Positions 23,571 through 29,114 of a stretch of DNA of 37,985 nucleotides are shown here, in pieces (positions within the stretch are counted from its first letter, which is position 1; each line of letters begins with the position of its first letter). Source of the stretch: Candidatus Giovannonibacteria bacterium RIFCSPHIGHO2_02_FULL_45_13 (GTDB lineage: Bacteria > Patescibacteriota > Minisyncoccia > UBA11713 > 2-01-FULL-45-33); contig MFHO01000019.1 in the NCBI GenBank assembly GCA_001778635.1, positions 1 through 37,985 on the forward strand, written 5' to 3'. A program made the translations under genes and the position numbers. The notes under the pieces are model-generated. The model was not told where the DNA came from and made no database searches. It was given only the letters and a program-made list of their open reading frames with translations.

Positions 23571-24317
23571 TTATACTCCTTTAATCGCTCCGAGCCAAGC
23601 CAGTTCAAAAATAGAGCGCTGTGTTTCGGCGATTTTTTCGCTTTCAATAATCACGCCGATTTTTTCGGGAAATGAAAAAATGGCCACTTTATTATTATAA
23701 ATATTTATCTCATTGCTAAAAATAAACCGCTCTTTGGGAATCAAAATCATATGCCGCAGTTCTTCTTTGTCTCTTTTAACATACTCCTGCGCGTCATTCG
23801 TATTCGGTACCAATCCGCGGATATTTATTTTTCTTTTGGCCCTTTCCTTTACATAATCTTTTATAAAATCGCGCGGCATAGCATACCACATATCATCAAT
23901 AGACCCGTAAACCAAAATCGTTCCTTTGCTTTCCAAAGTATTCCAATACATAGCTTTTAACCCCTCCACTCCGTCATAAAATTTTACGCGCGGTTTTCTG
24001 CCGCCGGTTTGTAAAAGCAATTTAAGGTCAGGTAAGGCTCTGGTTAGAGCTTCTTCGCGGGTTTTCAGTAATCCCAAAACTACTTCCGGGTCTTCGGCTA
24101 CAAAATAGCGTTTTTTGTCGCGAATGCTTTGCAAAAAAAGCCCCTTTCTTTCAAGTTCCCGTATAACATCGTAAGCGGTAGGGCGTTTAATGCCGGCCTC
24201 CTTTGCCAATTGTTGCAAACTCGCCTCACCAAGCTCAAGGCCTGCCAAATACAAACCAGCCTCTTTTTCATTAAGGCCTGCCCCCGATAAAAGCGCTAAA
24301 AGCTGTGTGTTTTGCAT
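23571..24317 (-). CDS. TrmB-like transcriptional regulator
   Basis: 248 residues. The N-terminal winged helix (about 1-75) is clear: LLSGAGLNEKEAGLYLAGLE, then the recognition region QQLAKEAGIKRPTAYDVIRE with LERKGLFLQSIRDKKRYFVA as wing, typical of TrmB. A coiled helix follows (ALTRALPDLKLLLQTGG), then a C-terminal sensor-like domain (VKFYDGVEGLKAMYWNTLES) as in TrmB and phospholipase D-like regulators. The ligand is unknown. It starts about 10 bases after tRNA-Pro on the minus strand. An inverted repeat TTGTCG-N7-CGACAA lies 3-22 bases upstream of the ATG and is a good candidate autoregulatory operator. Confidence 0.85.
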   Translation of the reverse strand: MQNTQLLALLSGAGLNEKEAGLYLAGLELGEASLQQLAKEAGIKRPTAYDVIRELERKGLFLQSIRDKKRYFVAEDPEVVLGLLKTREEALTRALPDLKLLLQTGGRKPRVKFYDGVEGLKAMYWNTLESKGTILVYGSIDDMWYAMPRDFIKDYVKERAKRKINIRGLVPNTNDAQEYVKRDKEELRHMILIPKERFIFSNEINIYNNKVAIFSFPEKIGVIIESEKIAETQRSIFELAWLGAIKGV

Positions 24318-24320
24318 ATT

Positions 24321-24339
24321 TTGTCGCTCTTTTCGACAA
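24321..24339. promoter_or_regulatory. Candidate operator of the TrmB-like gene
   Basis: A perfect inverted repeat, TTGTCG (24321-24326) and CGACAA (24334-24339) with 7 nt between, just upstream of the regulator's start and downstream of a possible -10 (TATTAG, minus strand near 24354-24349). Position suggests autorepression. Confidence 0.5.
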
Positions 24340-24409
24340 CACTTTTAGTCTAATATGGCTTTAAAAATAAAGCAAATGGGCTAAAATCCTGCGAGCTAAG
24401 TCGCTAGTA

Positions 24410-24438
24410 TTGACATTATAAATGATTTACGCTAAAAT
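24410..24438 (+). promoter_or_regulatory. Promoter of the unknown gene pair at 24510/25064
   Basis: TTGACA (24410-24415), a 17-bp spacer and TAAAAT (24433-24438). A leader of about 65 nt follows, with AACCAACC repeats, ending in AAGGAGGG before the ATG. Confidence 0.75.
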
Positions 24439-24509
24439 CAATGTAGAAATGTAGAAAAGACAGATCTCTGAAAACCAACCACAAACCAACCAAAAAGGAG
24501 GGCAGGAAA

Positions 24510-25037
24510 ATGGCAAAAAGAATAGTTACGCGCATTGTGTGGCATTTCTGCGAAGGAATCCCGGTACCGGTGCTACCCGCAGAAAAGCGGTGGTTCGCGG
24601 CACGCCCATATCTGCTTCACGGAGTAATTGGAGAGCTCACAAACACAAAAGGGTCGTTTTGGTTCGATATCCGGCGGCGGGATTGGGAATACTTCCAAAA
24701 TAATAGTTTTTGGGTTGATTTCTTCAAAGAAGAGCTGGATAAGAAAATTTTTACCGCCGTATGGTTAGACAACGACAATAGTTTCCGCAACCATTTTTGC
24801 TCTGGCCACCTACGTTTTGATTTTGAGCCAACGAAAACCGGCAATTTCCCGGGCAAAGTTTTTGATGATAAGGATTTTCTCGATACGGCCCTGGATCACT
24901 GCGTGCTGATTTTTAAGCGGCTTGGGGTTGAAATAAAAAAGTTCCCACTCATAGGCAAAGTTATGCAGGAGCATGGCCACGATCAAGCGTTGAATAGATA
25001 CGGAAACGCCCTGAATCGAAACGGTTTGTCGTATTAA
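24510..25037 (+). CDS. Unknown protein, 175 residues
   Basis: I do not recognise it. It begins MAKRIVTRIVWHFCEGIPVP and is rich in aromatic residues (KGSFWFDIRRRDWEYFQNNS), with alternating strands, a central HLRFDFEPTKTGNFPG and a basic helix near the C-terminus (HCVLIFKRLGVEIKKFP). There are no membrane helices or signal. A consensus TTGACA promoter and a strong AAGGAGGG Shine-Dalgarno 8 nt upstream show it is a real, expressed gene. The next gene starts 26 bases later with a nearly identical translation-start leader, so the two form an operon that ends at a strong terminator. Confidence 0.7.
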   Translation: MAKRIVTRIVWHFCEGIPVPVLPAEKRWFAARPYLLHGVIGELTNTKGSFWFDIRRRDWEYFQNNSFWVDFFKEELDKKIFTAVWLDNDNSFRNHFCSGHLRFDFEPTKTGNFPGKVFDDKDFLDTALDHCVLIFKRLGVEIKKFPLIGKVMQEHGHDQALNRYGNALNRNGLSY

Positions 25038-25063
25038 CCAATCAAAAAAAGGATGGCAAGAAA

Positions 25064-25351
25064 ATGAAAAAAACCAAGCAGGGTTTATTGAGGGCGCACA
25101 TCTACGAAGGCGCTTCTTACATAGTAACGATATGTGGGAAAGGTTTAGAAGCAGAGCGGCAACTGGGAAGGATTCATTTGGATTTTGAATTGGCTAAAGT
25201 TGAACACGAGTTCTACGTAAAACATGAAGAAGGCCGATCGGTTGATCAAGACGTTTCGGTCCTCACCATAGATTTCGAAAAAATCTGCAGCGCTTTAGAT
25301 CCACGCCATATCGCATTCAGAAAATCTGCAGAACGGTTCATGAAAAGCTGA
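25064..25351 (+). CDS. Unknown protein, 95 residues
   Basis: I do not recognise it. It begins MKKTKQGLLRAHIYEGASYI, and contains RIHLDFELAKVEHEFYVKHE and VDQDVSVLTIDFEKICSALD; a small alpha/beta soluble protein. The 30 bases up to its ATG (ACCAATCAAAAAAAGGATGG...) closely resemble those of the preceding gene (ACCAACCAAAAAGGAGGG...), with the Shine-Dalgarno weakened from GGAGG to GGATG. The two proteins are not obviously alike beyond a short HL-x-FDFE/RIHLDFE match. A terminator follows 12 bases after the stop. Confidence 0.65.
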   Translation: MKKTKQGLLRAHIYEGASYIVTICGKGLEAERQLGRIHLDFELAKVEHEFYVKHEEGRSVDQDVSVLTIDFEKICSALDPRHIAFRKSAERFMKS

Positions 25352-25363
25352 ACCAAAAGGCCC

Positions 25364-25393
25364 AAAAGGCGCGGAATAATCCGCGCCTTTTTT
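25364..25393 (+). terminator. Terminator of the 24510-25351 operon
   Basis: AAAAGGCGCGGA-ATAA-TCCGCGCCTTTT: a perfect 12-bp stem followed by further T. Confidence 0.9.
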
Positions 25394-25423
25394 CTTTTTC
25401 ACAAATTCACATTCTCCAGTAGT

Positions 25424-26350
25424 CTAATTTTTACGCTCTAAGATCTTATAACCTTCCAAAATTGCGTCGCAGAGAAAATCTTCAAGCAAACTTGTGTCGT
25501 TCTGCGTTTGCGCTTTATGTAGGTAAGTAGTATACAATCGGCGTTTTTCCTGAAGTATTACAACAGGCGCAAGGTTCGCCCTGATTGCCATCGCGTGCAT
25601 CAAAAGCCTGCCGATACGGCCGTTTCCGTCGGCAAAAGGGTGAATTTTTTCAAACTCACCGTGCGTGGCAGCAATGCGCTTAATCTCATCCGGAATTTTT
25701 CTGCCTAATTTATCCGCAAAATTCTCCATCAAATTAGGAATTTTTAAATAATTTGCCGTCGGGACATTGGATCCCGTTATCCTTACTCCATGATTGCGGT
25801 AACTTCCTGCATCCGGACGAATCGCATTCATTAAAATTGCGTGCAACTTTAAAATAAGCGCTTCATTTAAAAACTTTTTTTCGGATAAATATTGGAATAA
25901 ATATTCCAGCGCCGCTTGATGGTTTTTGGCTTCCAATTGCTCAATCAAGCTCTTATTTGGCAAAGCCGCGTTTTCGAATAAAATTGCGGCAGTTTCGTTT
26001 TCAGAAAGAGTACTGCCCTCAATGCGGTTGGTATTGTACGTCAAAGACAGATAAAACCGATCGCGAATATCCGGATTGTCAAGGATTTCACTCAGAACAT
26101 TTTTATGGCCTTGGCGTTTTTGAAGCACCATGCCCTTTTTTGCGCCAAGAACCGACTCTGGCACGTGTTTCTCACCGGAATATTCTTTGTATAATTCATC
26201 AATTTTTTCTTGAGCTTTTTTTCTGGGTACCGCCTTGCCATTAATCCAGCGATTAAGAGCGGCGAAAGTAACGCCTAAACGACGGGCCAATTCTTCTTGA
26301 GTAAGCCCGGAAAGCTTTAGCAGTATTTGTAATTTCTCCTTTATGGTCAC
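25424..26350 (-). CDS. HTH-Fic family protein (AMPylase-like) with built-in inhibitory motif
   Basis: 308 residues. The N-terminal XRE-type helix-turn-helix (about 1-55) reads LTQEELARRLGVTFAALNRW. The Fic domain (about 100-300) has the full active motif HPFADGNGRIGR near residues 235-246, with the catalytic His and the anion-binding loop. Upstream, TNRIEGS matches the inhibitory (S/T)xxxE(G/N) motif, so this is a class II, self-inhibited Fic protein. Such enzymes transfer AMP or other phosphate groups to target proteins; the target is unknown. The GTG start follows TGC-TAATAT by 6 nt with no Shine-Dalgarno. An 18-bp palindrome overlaps the promoter and suggests autoregulation by the HTH domain. 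Confidence 0.92.
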   Translation of the reverse strand: MTIKEKLQILLKLSGLTQEELARRLGVTFAALNRWINGKAVPRKKAQEKIDELYKEYSGEKHVPESVLGAKKGMVLQKRQGHKNVLSEILDNPDIRDRFYLSLTYNTNRIEGSTLSENETAAILFENAALPNKSLIEQLEAKNHQAALEYLFQYLSEKKFLNEALILKLHAILMNAIRPDAGSYRNHGVRITGSNVPTANYLKIPNLMENFADKLGRKIPDEIKRIAATHGEFEKIHPFADGNGRIGRLLMHAMAIRANLAPVVILQEKRRLYTTYLHKAQTQNDTSLLEDFLCDAILEGYKILERKN

Positions 26351-26356
26351 AATGCT

Positions 26357-26408
26357 ATATTAGCAAACTATATATAGTTTGTCAAAAATAAGGAAACATA
26401 TATAGTTT
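26357..26408. promoter_or_regulatory. fic promoter with palindromic operator
   Basis: Minus strand TGC-TAATAT (hexamer 26362-26357) ends 6 nt before the GTG. Directly upstream is a perfect 18-bp palindrome CAAACTATATATAGTTTG (26364-26381), with a second imperfect copy at 26394-26408. The helix-turn-helix of Fic is the obvious candidate binder. Confidence 0.6.
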
Positions 26409-26418
26409 TTAGCAGAAA

Positions 26419-27030
26419 TCAAATGCGTTTTAGTATGCGTTTTTTGAAATCGGCGTATTGTTTTTTATTTAAACCGAGCTCTTCTGTTTCTGCCGCAGAG
26501 TTTAACAATTCTTTTAGCTCCAGCAATAAGTTCCCAAAACTAAATTTTTCTAAGATATCGCGCAAATTATTAAAATCCACGCCATCAAAATATAACAAGC
26601 TGATTATATCAATTTTGTCTTTTTGTCCTTTTAAATTGCTTTTTCTTTGGCTGTAAGTATATATTTTTAAACAAAGCAAAATTTCTTTGGTGGGCACCTT
26701 AAATCCTTCGATTGAGACCGAATTTTGTAAAATATAATCTAGCGACAATCCAAGTTGGGACCAAAAAGCAACATAAATATCAACGTCGAATCCCTCCATT
26801 TTAATTTCGTATTTTTGAAGCCGTTCGTTTTTTACCACGTCAAAATCTTTTTTTAGACGCCCCAAGGTTTCTGCGCCGACAACAATATCTATGTCTTTGG
26901 ATTTAAGCTGTTTTGTGTACAAAAAAACCGCCCATCCGCCAATCAGAACGAAATCGTATTTTTTTCTTAGTTCTTGCAAAACGCGGAAGCTCTTCTCCGT
27001 TATAAATTCGTGCCAAAATGCATCGGCCAT
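26419..27030 (-). CDS. Nucleotidyltransferase, AbiEii/MNT-like toxin
   Basis: 203 residues. The nucleotidyltransferase core is seen in FVLIGGWAVFLYTKQLKSKD followed by IDIVV: the GG-W motif and D-x-D metal ligands (KDIDIVV), with a third acidic residue in GFDVDIYVAF. This matches the MNT/AbiEii group of DUF1814-like toxins, which modify tRNA or other targets by adding nucleotides. It starts 4 bases after the stop of a winged-helix gene, the order of AbiE type IV toxin-antitoxin systems (AbiEi then AbiEii). It is shorter than typical AbiEii (about 300), so identity to that exact family is uncertain; defence or stress function is inferred. Confidence 0.75.
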   Translation of the reverse strand: MADAFWHEFITEKSFRVLQELRKKYDFVLIGGWAVFLYTKQLKSKDIDIVVGAETLGRLKKDFDVVKNERLQKYEIKMEGFDVDIYVAFWSQLGLSLDYILQNSVSIEGFKVPTKEILLCLKIYTYSQRKSNLKGQKDKIDIISLLYFDGVDFNNLRDILEKFSFGNLLLELKELLNSAAETEELGLNKKQYADFKKRILKRI

Positions 27031-27034
27031 ATAT

Positions 27035-27625
27035 TTATTTTATTTCTTCTTCCATAGCCTTTAAAAAATCTTTTGCGTACCATTCCGGCGCGTTCCAAAT
27101 ATCAACAAAAATTTGTTCGTATAGCGGTGCCGGATATTTTAATAGCCATGGATCCTGTTTTATCACAAAAAAATTGTGGCGTGGCAGATTATCTTTGTGT
27201 TCTGAAATTCTTTTAAGTAATTTTTCCAAATCTTTTTCATCGGCATAAACATATAAGTGGTCATATTCTGCCGGAGTACTGCCATAAAAAATTGAAAATC
27301 CACTAAAAGCGCCGAATATTGTTCCAGGAGGCATTATCCCTTCCAACGTTTTTATGTCGCTGTTAAAATGTGCGGAATAAATAATTTCTTTTTTAATATT
27401 GCGTTCTGATGCCCAGAGATAAAGCAGTTTGCGATAATTTTCCAAAGCAAAAAAACGCCCTCCCACTTTTATGATATTGGCGGATCTTAATGGTTTTAGC
27501 GCGTTAAAAATTGTGCTTAGCGAAAAACCGAACTTTAGAGCAAGCTCTTTTTGGGTAAATTTTATTTTTTTGTTTTGTCTGGCTTGGAATAGAATTTCCC
27601 GCCAGATCACCTCCTTTTTAAGCAT
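27035..27625 (-). CDS. Winged-helix AbiEi-like antitoxin/regulator
   Basis: 196 residues. The N-terminal winged helix (about 5-65) includes KFTQKELALKFGFSLSTIFN and ALKPLRSANIIKVGGRFFAL, and a C-terminal alpha/beta domain follows (IFGAFSGFSIFYGSTPAEYD). It precedes the nucleotidyltransferase by 4 bases, as AbiEi precedes AbiEii; the antitoxin both represses its promoter and neutralises the toxin in that system. The ATG at 27625 follows TGG-TATAAA by 9 nt. Codons 3-7 contain AAGGAGGTGATC, a 12-nt exact complement of the 16S rRNA 3' end, downstream of the start. No ATG/GTG/TTG lies just after it, so I keep 27625. Confidence 0.7.
   Translation of the reverse strand: MLKKEVIWREILFQARQNKKIKFTQKELALKFGFSLSTIFNALKPLRSANIIKVGGRFFALENYRKLLYLWASERNIKKEIIYSAHFNSDIKTLEGIMPPGTIFGAFSGFSIFYGSTPAEYDHLYVYADEKDLEKLLKRISEHKDNLPRHNFFVIKQDPWLLKYPAPLYEQIFVDIWNAPEWYAKDFLKAMEEEIK
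27605..27616 (-). promoter_or_regulatory. Perfect Shine-Dalgarno inside the AbiEi-like coding start
   Basis: Minus strand AAGGAGGTGATC, equal to the full anti-Shine-Dalgarno complement, lies 7 nt inside the coding frame and not before it. Confidence 0.5.
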
Positions 27626-27634
27626 AGTTTCGAT

Positions 27635-27643
27635 TTTATACCA
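27635..27643 (-). promoter_or_regulatory. Promoter of the AbiE-like operon
   Basis: TGG-TATAAA (27643-27635) ends 9 nt before the ATG; no upstream Shine-Dalgarno. Confidence 0.45.
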
Positions 27644-27688
27644 CTAAAAACCACCTCATTTCTATACTAATCGAAACGAGTATTTCGG

Positions 27689-28096
27689 TCAAGTATCTAG
27701 AATCACATTTTCCAGCATCCTAATCCTGGCCTTTTTGCGCCCAAAATCCAAGAAAACGGCAGCGATGTCTATTTGAAAATCTGTTTCGTCAGGCATTTTT
27801 CTGTCCAATAGATATGTGCGGATAGCGCGGCTCAGCCTTTGTTTTTTCCAAAGACGAATATTTGCTTCGGGCAAATATTCGTCTTTGCCCTCCGAAGCTT
27901 TAGCGTAGGAGGGTCTTACTGTTAGCGCCTTCACCTCCACAAAATGCAAAACGCCGTCCAGCTCCGCCACAATATCAATCTCCCCCCATTTTTTCCGATA
28001 ATTTCTCTCAATAATCTTATACCCCTTCCCTTCCAAAAAACTTGCCGTCAATTCTTCCCCAAGATTCCCCGTCTTTTGTTTTTCGGTTTGAGGCAT
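27689..28096 (-). CDS. yraN: YraN family (UPF0102) endonuclease-like protein with repeat insertion
   Basis: 135 residues, slightly longer than the usual 115-125. The nuclease-like core is intact: GNLGEELTASFLEGKGYKII, NYRKKWGEIDIVAELDGVLH and FVEVKAL, giving the E...D...E-x-K pattern of restriction-like folds. Between that Lys and the helix LWKKQRLSRAIRTYLLD lies SYAKASEGK, translated from a 26-bp palindromic repeat at 27888-27913. Next to it, the codons for KDEYLPEANIRLW form a perfect 16-bp hairpin. YraN proteins are linked to DNA uptake or repair, but the role is not established. The insertion falls in a loop and keeps the frame, so the protein may still work. Confidence 0.88.
   Translation of the reverse strand: MPQTEKQKTGNLGEELTASFLEGKGYKIIERNYRKKWGEIDIVAELDGVLHFVEVKALTVRPSYAKASEGKDEYLPEANIRLWKKQRLSRAIRTYLLDRKMPDETDFQIDIAAVFLDFGRKKARIRMLENVILDT
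27850..27886. repeat. Perfect 16-bp hairpin inside yraN
   Basis: AAAGACGAATATTTGC (27850-27865), loop TTCGG, and the exact complement (27871-27886). It directly abuts the 26-bp repeat at 27888-27913. Confidence 0.8.
27888..27913. repeat. 26-bp palindromic repeat, copy in yraN
   Basis: CCCTCC, 14-nt loop GAAGCTTTAGCGTA, GGAGGG. The copy at 29693-29718 has the same size and 13 of 14 identical loop bases. Translated on the minus strand it gives RPSYAKASEGK. Confidence 0.75.
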
Positions 28097-28123
28097 TGGC
28101 TAAAGCGTAACAAAATGCATAAT
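28096..28123 (+). promoter_or_regulatory. Promoter of the broken gene at 28147
   Basis: TTGGCT (28096-28101), 16 bp, CATAAT (28118-28123), followed by AAGGAGGG at 28136-28143. Confidence 0.5.
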
Positions 28124-28146
28124 TAAAACCAGATTAAGGAGGGCTT

Positions 28147-28677
28147 GTGGAATTGTTTTCGAAAGATCTTGAGACAGCGTAAGAAATTGTTGAGGAATTA
28201 AATGAAATTGTAGGAATTTACAAAGCCATTCTCGAAAGAGAAACGAGCGAGAAAATTGCCTATTTTGAGCTTCTTTTTGCGCATAATATGGCGCCTTTAA
28301 GCAAAATCGGGCTTTGGATGTCAGCCGAATTTTTCCAAGACACCTTTCTTGATTTTTGGAAAGATCGCGAAATACAGAGTTATGCGACATGGCGGCAAAT
28401 CGCAGCAATGGCCTCCCTGCTCTGGCTTTGGCTAATAGCAAATGAGCATAAGCTGAATTTAATAGAAACGACTTTCTTAAAAGACCAAAAAGCGCGCTTA
28501 TTTTTCCTGATTCCGGATTTGCTTGAGAAACAACAAATCTCTCCTTACGTAAAAAATCCCCATTTTGGCGCAGAAATCCAGTTTGACGAATTGAAATTTG
28601 CCTCAAGATGTTTATTTCAAGCTCTAACAGAAGACCAAGAAGACAAACAAGAAAATCAAAAGGCCCTGCTGCATTAA
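28147..28677 (+). pseudogene. Unknown gene interrupted by one in-frame TAA
   Basis: A strong Shine-Dalgarno (AAGGAGGG) precedes a GTG at 28147. The frame reads MELFSKDLETA, then TAA at 28180-28182, then continues in the same frame for 164 codons (EIVEELNEIVGIYKAILERE and on to KQENQKALLH) up to 28677. The sequence on both sides of the stop reads as one helical protein, so a single nonsense change (for example CAA or AAA to TAA) broke a 176-codon gene. No ATG, GTG or TTG lies between the TAA and the ATG at 28288, so the remainder could only be made as a 129-residue piece. I do not recognise the family; it is helical and Leu-rich with a Trp-rich segment (LLWLWLIANEHK). Sequencing error or readthrough remain possible. 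Confidence 0.7.
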
Positions 28678-28690
28678 GCCGGGCCTTTTT
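28658..28690. terminator. Terminator between the convergent genes at 28147 and 28674
   Basis: AAAAGGCCC (28658-28666) and GGGCCTTTT (28681-28689) form a 9-bp stem with T on the plus side. Both stop codons lie in the loop. Confidence 0.8.
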
Positions 28691-28994
28691 CATCATTCTG
28701 CCAGCAAATTTTGGCTGGCTTGGCGATAATTTGCCAACTTTTCCATTTCTCAAACTGTTCTTGCGTTGCGGTTTTGAGCGTTGGCCCCCCGAATGCAAAA
28801 GCAATGTACTTATATTGGATTTCCATCTCGCCACTATCCTTATTTTTCTTTTCAACGACCTGATAAAAAACATGCCCATTTTTAACCTCACCGCCGCTTC
28901 CTTGCGGCATGCTTGATCCGAATGCGTCTTCGTGAAGCTCAACGGCGGGGTTGATGATAACCTCATTGCCATTTTCCTGTTTCACATACCACAT
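28674..28994 (-). CDS. Unknown small protein, 106 residues
   Basis: I do not recognise it. It begins MWYVKQENGNEVIINPAVEL, has a Gly/Ser loop (DAFGSSMPQGSGGEVKNG), two strands (HVFYQVVEKKNKDSGEMEIQ, YKYIAFAFGGPTLKTATQEQ) and a Trp/Lys C-terminus. It looks like a small soluble beta-rich protein. AGGAGG lies 7 nt before the ATG, and TTGACT-17-TAATTT lies upstream, with the same hexamers and spacing as the promoter of the gene at 18773. It ends within a shared terminator and overlaps the end of the convergent broken gene by 4 bases. Confidence 0.65.
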   Translation of the reverse strand: MWYVKQENGNEVIINPAVELHEDAFGSSMPQGSGGEVKNGHVFYQVVEKKNKDSGEMEIQYKYIAFAFGGPTLKTATQEQFEKWKSWQIIAKPAKICWQNDEKGPA

Positions 28995-29037
28995 TTTCGT
29001 GCCTCCTTATTTTTTAGATTTTGAACTCTTCAACTCA

Positions 29038-29066
29038 AAATTATCACAACCACGCTCAAAAGTCAA
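29038..29066 (-). promoter_or_regulatory. Promoter of the gene at 28994
   Basis: Minus strand TTGACT (29066-29061), 17 bp, TAATTT (29043-29038). Both hexamers and the spacing equal those of the gene at 18773. Confidence 0.6.
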
Positions 29067-29114
29067 ATTTGAGAGCTAAATTTGAAAATTAATGACTTCG
29101 TAAGTCCTTAATTT

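Noticed and set aside
28180-28182. TAA recoded as an amino acid
   Set aside because: All clear genes here end at TAA, TAG or TGA as normal stops, and CPR recoding known to me concerns TGA. A nonsense change is simpler.
28147-28677. Two separate genes split at the TAA
   Set aside because: The first part would have 11 codons and the second has no start codon for over 100 bases; both are in one frame.
28100-28972. 290-codon open frame on the minus strand
   Set aside because: It runs antisense to the gene at 28147, which has a promoter, Shine-Dalgarno and terminator, and overlaps the well-supported gene at 28674. Its composition (many Arg/Lys/Leu, no domain) is that of a shadow frame.
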